A stretch of 32,500 nucleotides of DNA from Chrysomallon squamiferum (GCA_012295275.1 CM022670.1:13547083-13579582); one strand, 5' to 3'; positions 1 to 10,340 are shown, counted from the first letter of the stretch. Program-made: numbers and translations. Notes: generated from the sequence alone by a model not told the origin.

Positions 1-490
1 GAGAAAACACGCACTGATTGAATCAGTCACTAAGCGGCAAGATCGCTTACCGCATGATAAAAGTCTTATGAAATAAAGAACAAAGCACTCAGAATTCTGC
101 GAAACAGGCCAGTGAAAAGTAATATCAAAGCTACACGACTGATAATTAACTTATTAAAATAATGAGAATAATTAAATAAAGGTGCTAAATGGAGAATAAG
201 TTTAAACATACAACATCGTTTTTGTGGGTTTTTAAAAAAAAAAAAAAAAAAACCACTGTACTGTAAATTTTTTAAACACCTGGTAGATTCACGCGCTGTA
301 TAATACTTTTAAGGCACATTACCGAGATTATTCGACGAAACAAAACAAATAATCTTTTGTTTTAGAAGATATTTTCTTAAGGTGGGGGGATGGGTTTTTT
401 TTAATTGTTTGTTTTATTATTTATTTATTTATTTGTTCGTTTATTTATTTATTTTTATGCTTTAGAAATAACTAAAGAAAATCAAGAATC

Positions 491-559
491 ATGATGCATA
501 CACTCGTTCGAAATTCAGTTTGTTACGTTCACACTTACACACGAATGTAAGCACACAGA
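491..559 (+). repeat. Direct repeat copy A (partner 1791-1853)
   Basis: The segment opens with ATGATGCATACACTCGTTCG, continues with AAATTCAGTT, and ends with GAATGTAAGCACA. The same three blocks recur in the same order and orientation at 1791-1853 with a few substitutions and a different spacer between the second and third blocks. This indicates an old dispersed or duplicated element. I cannot assign it to a known repeat family. Confidence 0.55.
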
Positions 560-600
560 AAAAAAAATACACTCACATAAACATAATATATATATACTTT

Positions 601-601
<1 letters not shown>

Positions 602-632
<31 letters not shown>
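602..632. repeat. (CA)n microsatellite
   Basis: About 15 uninterrupted CA dinucleotides. Open frames through it, with His-Thr repeats on one strand and Cys-Val on the other, are not genes. Confidence 0.95.
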
Positions 633-637
<5 letters not shown>

Positions 638-1112
638 CACATACATACAGATGCAAACAAACACATTCACGTGCTCTTTACAATTTTTAAAATAAAAGAT
701 AAACATACTTTCAGATACTCAAGAAACAGGTCAAATTTTTATACCCTAGCGATGTCGTCAAACAAACCTGTATTTTATCAGGTAATTATCGCCATTATCA
801 CTCATATATATACATCTCGAATATCATTTCTTTCCTTTCATTAACTTGAAACATTATTACTTGCAGGCATAAAAAACTATAGATTTTTATAATTATGTTC
901 TGTTTTTCCCACAAAACTCGTGCTTTGTGTTATTAACTCTTACTAGTTAATATTGCCTACAGAATAAAATATATTATCTAGAGAATAAATTTTCATATTT
1001 TTATAATTAAGTTGTAATATGTTTTCGCCACAAAAATAAATTTCCATAACGTAAAACAAAAGCTCCATTGATTATTTATTATCTTATAATTTCGCTTGCT
1101 TTTTCATTTTCA

Positions 1113-1114
<2 letters not shown>

Positions 1115-1199
<85 letters not shown>
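1115..1199. repeat. (CT)n microsatellite
   Basis: About 42 uninterrupted TC dinucleotides, a homopurine/homopyrimidine mirror tract. It is followed by looser TCTG/TATC repeats to about 1295. The Leu-Ser repeat frame across it is spurious. Confidence 0.97.
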
Positions 1200-1201
<2 letters not shown>

Positions 1202-1790
1202 GAATTAGTGTATATCTTTGTCATTCCCTATCCATCGATCCAACTATCTATATATATGTCTGTCTCTCTGTCTGTCTATCTATCTGTCTACCTATAGTAT
1301 TTTTTCTTTTAGTTTATTTTTATTTATTCTAACATTATTAGTTGATTTTTGTTGTTATTGTTGTTTGTTGTTTGTTGTTTTGTTTGAATACATTTACAAA
1401 CAACTATGAAATATTTTGCCAATAACACTGTTCAGACTGAAAACAATTCATTGTTTTAGACAAAGAAGTAAATAAATAAAAATATTATTTGATCTATTGT
1501 TAATTTTACATGAAAGATTAGGTAATAAAAACCAACGTTCCAATACTGGTTTATCGCAACCTTCATAAATATTTAACATGCAGTGGAAAAGTGCACGCAA
1601 AGGAAATCTTGTTGCTAACTGATCAGACAATACAGCAAAGCTTTTTCTTCTCGTCCTACAAAGTCTTGTTCGACAAATGTCGACCTAGGATACGACAATA
1701 AGTGGCAAGTTAGTGAGACAAAATTACGTTTTAATTAAAGAAAATCGTCTGACATTTTTTCAATCTTTCCAGACTATAACAACGTCGAAT

Positions 1791-1853
1791 ATGATGCATA
1801 CAGTCGTTTGAAATTCAGTTACATATATTTTTACGTATGAACGTAAGCACAGA
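1791..1853 (+). repeat. Direct repeat copy B (partner 491-559)
   Basis: This is the diverged second copy of the element described at 491-559. The shared blocks are ATGATGCATACAGTCGTTTG, AAATTCAGTT and GAACGTAAGCACAG. Confidence 0.55.
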
Positions 1854-2160
1854 GAGAGAAAAACACTTGAAAGGCTCTGTATTCTGCTTTAGTGTCAGAA
1901 TTTAACTTGTCTTACTCGTGTTTCACATTCCCGTTCAGAGCCTGTGTATTTCCGAACTGTTTGTTTTTCTGATCACTTCATCATTCCGTACACCTGACTA
2001 ATGAAGTCTGATCCTGTCCCCTCTGGAGAGAACGCGATCGTTCAGCATTTCGCCTCCTCCTCCAATCGCTCCTTTTTTAGCTAATGTGAGTTCAGTCCTA
2101 GCGTGTCCGTGCGTCCCTGCAGACTGCATTCTGGTTCATTAGATTGAGTCTGTTTTTCTA

Positions 2161-2162
<2 letters not shown>

Positions 2163-2195
<33 letters not shown>
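2163..2195 (+). repeat. Poly(A) run, about 33 nt
   Basis: A pure A run preceded directly by TAAT, giving an AATAAA-like start. It follows a 250-nt segment (about 1910-2160) that is richer in GC than its surroundings. The arrangement would fit the tail of an old retroposed sequence, but I see no clear target-site duplication, so the origin stays open. Confidence 0.8.
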
Positions 2196-2197
<2 letters not shown>

Positions 2198-2348
2198 ACC
2201 GAGAGAGAGTGCTCGCTGGAACAACGAAAGATCAACTGAAATGTGAAGTTTCGCAGGTCGACACATTTTACTCATCTTTATCGAAAATGAAAACAACAGT
2301 TAAAACAGAAATTACAAACGATCATCTTCTTTTAATAGATTTTAAATT

Positions 2349-2700
2349 ATGTTGTATTATACTGTAGGGTATTATAGAGTTCTGTTTTGTGTTGTGTTAT
2401 ATTGTCTTTATGGAAATTTTTGTTTTTGTTCAGTTCTGTATCCTCTATGTTGTTTCATACAAAGTATGTGGATGGGTTTGTACTGTTTTGTATTATATTT
2501 TTATTTTTTATTGCATAGTTTCGCACCGAGTTGTTTTGTTGTACTGAATTCTGTTATATCTAGTGTATTGTTTTGTTCTGTACAGTTTCTCAACGTTGTA
2601 TTGTTGTACTATATTGTACTGCTACTGCTGTGCATTTTGTTGGCATTGTACTGTAGTGTATACTCTGTTGGTTTTCAATATGTTTAGTTCGTTTTATTCC
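2349..2700 (+). repeat. T/G-rich cryptic simple sequence
   Basis: The plus strand is built of irregular TGTAT, TGTTT, TGTAC and TGCTG words and is poor in C and A outside TA steps. It creates a 112-codon open frame dominated by Cys, Tyr, Leu, Val and Phe. That composition is expected from the T/G words and is not evidence of a membrane protein. Confidence 0.55.
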
Positions 2701-3053
2701 ATTTTCTTTACTTCATTTTAAAAAACAAATTTCAAAATCTAATTTACTGCCGCGCCTTAAGCCAATATCAGACAATATGAACTTAGAACATGTAAGACCG
2801 TTACTCTTCTCTCTAATTAATCCTTTAACAAGATCCAAACCTCTATGTAATTTCTGCCCAGGACTGACGTGCATGATCCTACAGTGTGTGTAAATACGTT
2901 TCACACGGTTGATTAATTGACTTTCATGACTGAATAGAACAGTTCTGTGTTACGACCAAAGCTCTCAGACTAGAAACAACATTAATGCTGAGTCCATTGC
3001 GTATTTTTAATCGGATTGTAAATCACCATCCTAAGATATTTTCACTGCAAGCT

Positions 3054-3215
3054 GTGTGTCTGTGTTTGTGTCTGTCTGTGTGTATGTTTGTGTTTATGTG
3101 TGTGTGTCTGGGTGTATGTGTGTGTGCATGTCTGTGTGTGTGTGTGTGTACATATATGATGTATCTGTATGTTTATAATTATATATATATACGGGTTTAT
3201 GTCTATGTATAATTA
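3054..3215. repeat. (TG)-rich imperfect microsatellite
   Basis: TGTGTC, TGTGTT and TGTGTA words with embedded (TG)n, ending in a short (TA)n tract. Confidence 0.85.
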
Positions 3216-3704
3216 TATCCATACACATACATACAGTCACTTTCTAGGAGTGAACAGACTTTCATCTGGGTCATCTTGACATTTCTGATACTATCGAATT
3301 GATAGCATCGTGGAAATACTAAGATAGGTGATTTTAAGATATCAGTTAAATCAGTCCGTCCGTTTGGGATTTGCTGTTTTCTGCTGATGGAAATAAAATA
3401 ATACTGGTTAATGTTCAGTATATTTTACAGGAGCTGACCAAATAGATATCAGTTATGAAATGTATTAATTTCGAGTCAATTTATATTTATATTTTATGTT
3501 TGTGAAAAAACCCATAAAAAATTAAATTATTATTATTGCTGTTGTTATTGTTGAAGTAATCACTAAAATGATTCATGTCCATTTCGTTCGAGAGCATTAC
3601 AAATCATATTTTTTGGTTGAAATAAATTATTGCAGCATTTTCCCAGTAACATTCAGATTAAAAAATACATTAAGAACGTAACGGATTTGTTTCGGTACTT
3701 AATA

Positions 3705-3707
<3 letters not shown>

Positions 3708-3751
<44 letters not shown>
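3708..3751. repeat. (AAT)n microsatellite
   Basis: About 14 AAT trinucleotides. Confidence 0.93.
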
Positions 3752-3755
<4 letters not shown>

Positions 3756-4001
3756 GTTTAAAAATAAAATGAGTATCAAGGATGATAAAATAAAAGAAAA
3801 ATGATTAATGAAAATTCAGTATGGCTAACTGGAAGAAAATGTGAAATTTGAGCTGGAAATGAATTAAATAATTTTTTTTTATTAAAGTTTTTTTAGGCTA
3901 TATATTTTTTATGATGTTTTACTCAGTAAGTAGAGAAATGCTACAGCTGCAAGAAATAAGCAACAATGTCTTCTTCTAATACTACTACAACTATTGCTAA
4001 C

Positions 4002-4009
4002 AATAATAA

Positions 4010-4061
<52 letters not shown>
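4002..4061. repeat. (AAT)n microsatellite
   Basis: About 19 AAT trinucleotides with one interruption (AAAA near 4017-4021). Confidence 0.93.
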
Positions 4062-4062
<1 letters not shown>

Positions 4063-4120
4063 TGACTACCACTTCAACCTCTGTTGTCTAAGATATGACA
4101 AAGTCTCGCCATACATCTTG

Positions 4121-4200
4121 CACTGAGCGGACAACAGATCAATGGTTATAATGTTTGCCTGAAGCATGAAAGATCGAACATCTCTAACGTCCTGTGAAAT
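4121..4200 (+). mobile_element. Degraded tRNA-derived SINE-like relic
   Basis: The string from about 4134, CAGATCAATGGTTATAATGT, resembles the D-arm/A-box part of a tRNA. It is followed by an anticodon-arm-like TTTGCCTGAAGCATGAAAG, and then AGATCGAACATCTC sits where a GGTTCGANNCC B-box would be. Order and spacing fit the tRNA head of a SINE, but both boxes are mutated and no acceptor stem pairs. It is therefore called a relic, not a tRNA gene. The 3' limit of the element is not visible. Confidence 0.35.
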
Positions 4201-4492
4201 ATTTTCCGTTTGATTGTTTACCGTCTCTCCTGGTCATGGGAAGGTACATGTAAAATAATTTCTTGTTGATAGTCGAAAAAGAATAGCAGCTCGCCGAATG
4301 ATAGCCGCAGGTGTTCCTGATATTTATTTTCTTGGATGTCAGTCATAAATTATAAATAATGCCGAATAAGTGGACTGAAAACCTGTTAAGAATTTAAGAC
4401 TGTTTTTCAGTGTATAGATTTTGTTAAGTATTGTGAAAGCTCAGCTGTTCTTCTTCTTATATTCAAATAATTGTGGAACAAGATGTAAAAGA

Positions 4493-4515
4493 TAAAAAAA
4501 AAAAAAAAAAAAAAA
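4493..4515. repeat. Poly(A) run
   Basis: About 23 A residues. A second run of about 26 A lies at 4605-4630. Confidence 0.9.
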
Positions 4516-4604
4516 CCCAGTAGAATATTGTTTGATATGCAGCGGGATCATTATCTTCCTGTTGTAACCCGTGATTCCTTCCTTTTCCAAAATTTTATAA
4601 CTTC

Positions 4605-4630
4605 AAAAAAAAAAAAAAAAAAAAAAAAAA
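4605..4630. repeat. Poly(A) run
   Basis: About 26 A residues. Confidence 0.9.
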
Positions 4631-4972
4631 GAATCAAATTGAGAAAATTATCATATCTGATTTTCTTTTTATTATTATTCATTAATTCATACAGCACACA
4701 TATTTATTAAAATAATCGAGATAAAAAAATATACTAACCATACACAGACATCATTTATCAAAGAATTTGATAAAATCAAGTGCAATGCACTTGTGGGCTC
4801 AGAACTGATGCTTCTACACAAGCACCGTTGCGGCCAAACAATATTTAATTATTTTATATAGTAGTTATCGGTTCTTTTGTGGCCATCAATTCATCAAGCT
4901 TTTGATCTGCATCTGTTCAGAGATGGTCGTTTCCTGTGAATGCACAAGTACTTATATCTCCGTTTCTTACAG

Positions 4973-5062
4973 ACCTCGGGCATTTTCGGTGAAGACCACT
5001 CGAAGACTTCCGGCAAAGACCACTCGACACTTCCGGATCCTGTGCGCACAAACTCCACGCGA
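4973..5062 (+). other. Possible isolated 90-nt exon
   Basis: A good acceptor (CCGTTTCTTACAG) ends at 4972 and a possible donor (GA|GTAATT) starts at 5063. The 90 nt between are open in one frame (30 codons) and about 57% GC, against surroundings that are mostly A and T. The translation has two related units, TSG..GEDHSK and TSGKDHST, produced by a 24-nt imperfect duplication. The frame also stays open past the donor into a segment ending DSNLDEDSDKY. I recognise no family and see no partner exons, so this may be an exon of an unseen gene, a relic, or chance. Confidence 0.22.
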
Positions 5063-5156
5063 GTAATTGTGTATGTTTACAGAGTATTTGATAGTAACCT
5101 CGATGAAGACAGTGACAAATATATATTTTTATATATATTTTTTTTTTCAATGTTAT

Positions 5157-5275
5157 CTAGTAGTGGTAATAGTAGTAGAGGTAGTAACAATAATAGCTGC
5201 AGTAGTAGTAGCAGCAGCAGCAATAAGCGGCAGTAATAACAATAGTCAGTGTTGAGATTGTAGTAGTAGCAGTAA
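5157..5275. repeat. (AGT/AGC)n imperfect trinucleotide repeat
   Basis: AGT and AGC triplets with AAT and AAC variants. All frames give low-complexity translations. Confidence 0.85.
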
Positions 5276-5456
5276 TATTTTCTGTAATACGTTCATGTAC
5301 ATCAAAAGAAAACAGTTACCTTTCTGTGAAAATCTATACATCAGATTTAATGGGATCAGACCAAAAAGAAAAACAAAAGAACTGAAAATACGATAAAAAT
5401 GAACGCTACTCAACTTAATAATGATATGAAAAAACCCATACACATTTCTGTTATTC

Positions 5457-5464
<8 letters not shown>

Positions 5465-5542
<78 letters not shown>
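5465..5542. repeat. (GA)n microsatellite
   Basis: About 39 uninterrupted GA dinucleotides. Confidence 0.97.
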
Positions 5543-5547
<5 letters not shown>

Positions 5548-6534
5548 ACATCGGATTTTAGGACACACCCACACAGACCCATATACACACAACCTATTTA
5601 AATGCACTAAGTACCAACATTATTTCTCTAGAAATTAATTCCCTTAACTAATATTTGCAATTAGGACAATAATATTGACATTCACAGACAAAAGACACTA
5701 ACTGCTGAAAGACGCTGTACAAAGAGAGGTATGTGAAATGCGTGTAACTGATTATGATGATACTTAAGTACTGTTCTCAGACCATCGACCGAGTATTGTG
5801 CGGGCCACTGACCGCTTTTGTGTTCATGTCGATATCCTGAAACTGCAATTTGCTGATTATTAAACAATGTGTAAAAACTCTACTACGCTTTATAAGTTCA
5901 ACATGCTAATTTGTACAGGATGAGAGATGAAGGTTAATGGGTTTTTTTTTTTTTTTTTTCGTCAACTTGTACATTTTGGAATGTTTTAAAGATAAATCTC
6001 ACTTTATTTATATTTTAATGATTGAGAAATTCAGTTTTTTTAATTATTATTTTGGCATTATGTTTCTCGGTATTGAGGTATGGACGTTTGGGTGTACATA
6101 TCAGTATTTATGTGTATCGGATTTTGGGTTGTTTTTTGTTTTACCTATAAAACAGCATATGCATTTGTTCATGTAAATATAAATGTAATATAATTAATAG
6201 TTATTTATTACTATTACTATTACTATTATATAATATTCTGTATATGGTGTGTGTGTGTGTGTATTTATGTGTGTCTACATTCTTGTTTGTTTGTTTCATT
6301 TACATCCAGTAAAATGCGCGTCATTTCATTATTTACTGAAGTTAATCACTAAATTTGAAATGACGATATTCCGGCTGCTGGTAAACAGTTCAAGTTTGTT
6401 TCCGGATTTTCTGTGTCATCCTTTTCACACAACATCCGCCAATTTTCTTATATTTTCGCTAACTGTGGCCGAAATTTTAGTAGGCAAGAGACGTGCAGTG
6501 CAGAGTACCGCTGTTATTAATACGTACTGTTAAC
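5543..6534. other. Upstream region of the stanniocalcin gene
   Basis: No gene is visible. The stretch holds a poly(T) run at 5941-5959 and a short (GT)n near 6249. The last 200 bases before the stanniocalcin start have several CG dinucleotides and less simple repeat than the DNA further upstream. They could contain the core promoter and 5' UTR. I do not see a convincing TATA box at a fixed distance from a start site. Confidence 0.4.
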
Positions 6535-6664
6535 ATGGCGTTTATTCTGGCGTCTCTAGTTTGTCTTGTTGGCGTGTCCCAGGCGTGGTTGCTCAACGGT
6601 GACTTACCCACCGTCCAGGCAGTCGGAGGTAAGTATCCGATGTAGCATAATAAACTGAAGACCG

Positions 6665-6708
<44 letters not shown>

Positions 6709-6752
6709 TGTGTGTGTGTCTCTCTCTCTCTTCTCTTCTATTGTAAGTTTAT

Positions 6753-6784
<32 letters not shown>

Positions 6785-7447
6785 GAATGTGTGTGTATGT
6801 ACGTACGTACGTACGAATGTATGTATGTATGAACGTATTAGTTTGTTCTTTCTGTAGTAGTATGTATGCATGTCTGTATGTAGGTAGATAAGCATGTACG
6901 TATGTTTGTCTGCGTCGTTAATCTAAAGAAGAAAATTGTAAAAGTGCTATTAGAAGTATACTTGTTGAAAAGGTAACAGCATAAGCTGTAGCAATAACAG
7001 CAGAAGATGTGGTAATAATAATAATAACAGCATTATTACGTCTACTGTTATTAACTAATTAGCAGAGTAGATGAAGAAACAACGTCATCAGTGGAAGCAA
7101 CAGCTTGTATTATAAATGTAGTTATAACAATGGTAGCAGTGACGTCGTTGTAACGGTAGTAGTGGTGCAGTTGTAGCAGCAGTATCGTAACGTTGTTATT
7201 ACTTTCTCTGTTTGTTTCTAGATGTCAATGCTGCCTGCCAACAGCACGGTCATGCGGGCAGGTGTGAATTCTACGAGTGTTTTGAAGACAGGTTCCCATG
7301 TGGTCCACGTGGCTACATGCAGAAGTACGGGCTGTATTACTGTCACAACTTCGACCAGTTTTACCACATGTTCACACCTGCGGTAAGAACTGGTTAAAAT
7401 ATTATTAATTCTTCGTTTTTTTTACTTCTTTTTTTTTTCTTTCTTAC

Positions 7448-7478
<31 letters not shown>

Positions 7479-8401
7479 TTTTTTTTTAATAATTTTTTTT
7501 TTTTTTTTTTTATCAGTAGTAAAACTGCTTTAAATATTTGTCAGTTAGTTTGGGTTTAATTATATTATATTATATTATATTGTATACTGCTATGTAATAC
7601 AGTACGTCACAAATTAAGCTAGATAAAAGCAAAATGGAAGAAAAGAAAATTACCACAAATATTTTCGCACAGACACTTATATATATCATCTGTGGATATT
7701 GTCTCTAACAATAACAAATATCATACTATTCTTATTTTTTCGCCACATCATACAAAAAATTAACGAATGCCTAATAACTTATTTCGTATCTTTATTTAAA
7801 GGGCAAACAGTGGATAAACGACACGGCAAAATGCCTTACGCAGAGACTGATGACGAAGTACACAGAATCGTCAGTTGACTGTCACGACCTCTCTCACTTT
7901 GCGTTTGATTTGTGGGACGACTGTTACATCCCGGCGGGAATCTGTGACGTGTACTGGTCAAACCTCGCAGCCTTCAGACAGGTCTACGCCGTCCGTCACC
8001 TGTTTGACCGACAGGCAGCCAAGTACGTCATGCCTATTTTAAATCTAAATGAGTTTTTGTTTTTCGTTGTTATTGTTTAGGGGGTTTTGTTTTTGTGTGA
8101 GTGCGAGAGATTTTTAATTTTTTTAATTTTTGTTTTATGTATGTTGTAGTTAGCATGTGTGAGCATGCGTGAGTGCGAATATGTTCTATGGTCAGTTTAT
8201 TAATAGTGTAATTATGGCCATTAGATATTACAATATTTTTTACATTACTCAAAGATAGCATCATCAGCATCACTATTAGCGGTTTTCATATTCTAATTGT
8301 GACTTTTACTTTCATCTTCGACATTACTGTTAACATCGTTACTGCAGTCATCATCACCATAATCATCATCGTTATTAATGCTGTTGTTCTGCTTCTTTCT
8401 C

Positions 8402-8449
<48 letters not shown>

Positions 8450-8621
8450 CAGAATATGGAGAGAGATGTTTGAAATAACACTGGGTTGTGGAAATCAGAG
8501 ATTACAAGAAGAGGGCGGAGTGTCTGGAATTTTTGACCAAGTTAGGAATGAACTACGTAACGTAGGTAACCAGATCACTAACTTAGGCAACCAGATTGGT
8601 GACCTGCTCGGTCTCAAGTAG
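6535..8621 (+). CDS. STC: Stanniocalcin-family secreted glycoprotein, 4 exons, 214 aa
   Basis: Exons 6535-6628, 7222-7382, 7802-8022 and 8453-8621 (phases 1, 0, 2) have GT-AG introns and join to 214 codons plus TAG. Residues 1-17 form a signal peptide ending at VSQA. The mature part has ten cysteines: C37, C46, C51, C58, C72, C96, C112, C126, C133 and C171. As I recall vertebrate STC1, the spacings match exactly over the core: 13 residues from C72 to a GK pair, 8 to C96, 15 to C112, 13 to C126 and 6 to C133. N91-D-T is a glycosylation site. Vertebrate stanniocalcins are secreted regulators of calcium and phosphate, and some inhibit the pappalysin proteases; the role here is inferred from the family. 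The start has a good context (AACATGG). The usual eleventh, dimer-forming cysteine is missing. Residues 186-210 show a regular heptad pattern instead. Third-position GC is high compared with neighbouring genes. Confidence 0.87.
6668..6912. repeat. Compound microsatellite in stanniocalcin intron 1
   Basis: (GT)n at 6668-6718, then (CT)n, (CA)n and (TA)n, followed by GTAC/GTAT tetranucleotides to about 6910. The rest of intron 1 up to 7221 has scattered AGC, AGT and AAT triplets. Confidence 0.9.
7420..7512. repeat. T-rich tract in stanniocalcin intron 2
   Basis: Long poly(T) interrupted by C and AA. A short (TATAT)n tract follows at 7560-7583. Confidence 0.9.
8403..8448. repeat. (TTA)n abutting the exon 4 acceptor
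   Basis: About 15 ATT/TTA triplets run straight into the acceptor ATACAG of stanniocalcin exon 4 at 8452. The repeat itself supplies the region normally holding the branch point and pyrimidine tract. Confidence 0.93.
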
Positions 8622-8881
8622 CTGGCTAACATTAAAAATATCCACAAGATGACGCACAAGAGAGACAATGACGTCATGGCATTTATATTTCACATTCAAT
8701 CAGTTTCGTGCGACCTAAATATTTAGTAAAATTAAAAACTAACCTTTTTATTATTTTTGTTTATTCATAATTATTTTTATTAATCATAAATATATGTATA
8801 GATACGTATGCACATCACCACACACATACACACGCACACACACACACTTGCTGAGAACGTACATGAAATAGAATGAAAAAG

Positions 8882-8887
8882 AATAAA
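8882..8887 (+). other. Candidate polyadenylation signal of the stanniocalcin gene
   Basis: AATAAA 261 nt after the stop codon. Another AATAAA lies near 8963. AT-rich DNA gives many chance matches, so neither is certain. Confidence 0.3.
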
Positions 8888-9417
8888 AAGAAACACTTCA
8901 GCAGTTTATTAAAATCAACAAACTTTTCAATTTAAAATACTGTTACTGTTTTGTTACGCGTAAATAAAATAACACAGTTATTATTTAGAAAGTACTATTA
9001 ACTGGCGACTTTTGATATTTTAAAAAGTAAAAAGTAAAGCGATAAAAGAAAAAGAAATGTAATTTGAAGTGATCAGTAACTCCCGACTACAGAGAATATC
9101 TGCAGGAAAGATATAGAACAAATAAAGGAAGAACGAAGTAGACTTAAAGAAAGACTTGACCGCAAACTATCCAGACAAATCAGTATTAAAGATGATAACC
9201 ACTAGAAACGAAACCTAATTTCTTTTTCTGAAAAGATTCTTCTGTGAGTAATAAAACCAGTCCGCTTATTAGGTTCTCACTTCGCTCAACGCGATTTGTC
9301 TTTGGTACGGTATTGAAAATAAAATAGTAGGCTAACATATAGCCACAGGCGCTATTATTGCTTGTTTTATATTAAACCTTAAAGCTGATCTGAAGATGGT
9401 TTCAGACGCATACACAC

Positions 9418-9422
<5 letters not shown>

Positions 9423-9494
<72 letters not shown>
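9423..9494. repeat. (GA)n microsatellite
   Basis: About 36 uninterrupted GA dinucleotides. The Arg-Glu and Leu-Ser repeat frames through it are spurious. Confidence 0.97.
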
Positions 9495-9497
<3 letters not shown>

Positions 9498-9835
9498 TGT
9501 GGCAACTACGTGTGTAGCCTAGAACTACATAATTTTCGATTTCCGATGTGTAGAGATAAATGTAATTGTCATATTTCCGGGTGAAGGATGCAGATGGTAA
9601 AAATTCGCTTAAGATATTAAACTGTTTTAAGTGTTTTGATGTTGCTCCCGTTATAGTTAATAGGTCACTGAACAGTTCTCTACGTCTTATACTTATCTCT
9701 GTCTTACATTGATAAAAATAAAAATAACCCAAATATGATAGTTGCGAGTGTCTTTTCTCATTGTGCAACACTGATATATATGACTATATGACAAACATCG
9801 ATACTTTCTAAAGTACCAGTCAGTCACCAATTTCA

Positions 9836-10010
9836 GTGGCGTCGACATTCATCAAAGGTTAAACCAAGCCTGTCTTGGCCACACAGCCCAGAAGCAATAG
9901 TTTTCTACAAAATAGCTCTGGTAGGGCCTAAGGATGCTATCCCGCCTTCTACCAGTCTCAGAGCCGATGCCATACCGAGCCTTTTGGTGGACGTGTACGT
10001 CCAAGACAGA
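9836..10010. mobile_element. GC-richer block, possible repeat relic
   Basis: This 175-nt block is clearly richer in G and C than the DNA on either side. It contains short self-complementary words (AAGCCTGTCTTGGCC; GGACGTGTACGTCC). No frame stays open across it with a recognisable protein. It looks like a fragment of an interspersed element, but I cannot assign a family and see no terminal repeats or target-site duplication. Confidence 0.25.
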
Positions 10011-10337
10011 TAATTAAAGTTTTCAAGATTTTAAACGCAAGCAGCTTTCTGCAAACATCTTCTTGACTTCATGACAAGGCATTAATCTTTGACAAAAATA
10101 AACGAATAAACTAACAGTAATTTAAAGCAAATCTTGTCCAATACCTTTTATCGCCTACTCTGGTCTGTCAGGTTTGAGTGACAGTCTAATTAGACTTCCT
10201 TGGTCAGAAAATGAAAAGTCGGTTATGGACAGCTTAATTTCACTTTCAGTTGTGTAAGTGGCTTTTTATTTAACCTGTCTGTCTTCGTATATTCTGACCG
10301 TGTTGTGTGAGTTCAAAATATCAGAGAGAACGATAAT

Positions 10338-10340
<3 letters not shown>

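Larger units (their letters stand above)
1..4120. other. Gene-free, simple-repeat-rich region
   Basis: I find no exon I can support here. Short open frames are either translations of microsatellites or isolated AT-rich frames without splice or family support. The stretch contains poly(A), (CA)n, (CT)n, T/G-rich and (AAT)n tracts, listed separately, and two copies of a diverged direct repeat (491-559 and 1791-1853). A somewhat GC-richer segment at about 1910-2160 ends in a run of about 33 A and could be an old retroposed insertion. The minus-strand open frame at 2713-2904 has ordinary amino-acid composition but matches nothing I recognise. Confidence 0.6.

Noticed and set aside
1096-1332. Open frames across (CT)n and (GA)n tracts at 1.1, 5.5, 9.4 and 10.3 kb giving Leu-Ser or Arg-Glu repeats
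   Set aside because: They are pure translations of dinucleotide repeats with no flanking coding signal.
2349-2687. A 112-codon open frame rich in Cys, Tyr, Phe and Leu, looking like a membrane protein
   Set aside because: The T/G-rich cryptic repeat predicts this composition, and no splice or family evidence supports it.
2713-2904. A 63-codon minus-strand frame with ordinary composition
   Set aside because: No family match that I recognise, no splice context and no neighbouring exon. It could be a transposon remnant but cannot be supported.
3708-4061. Regularly spaced short repeats that might suggest a CRISPR array
   Set aside because: They are (AAT)n microsatellites without spacers, in a eukaryotic genome.
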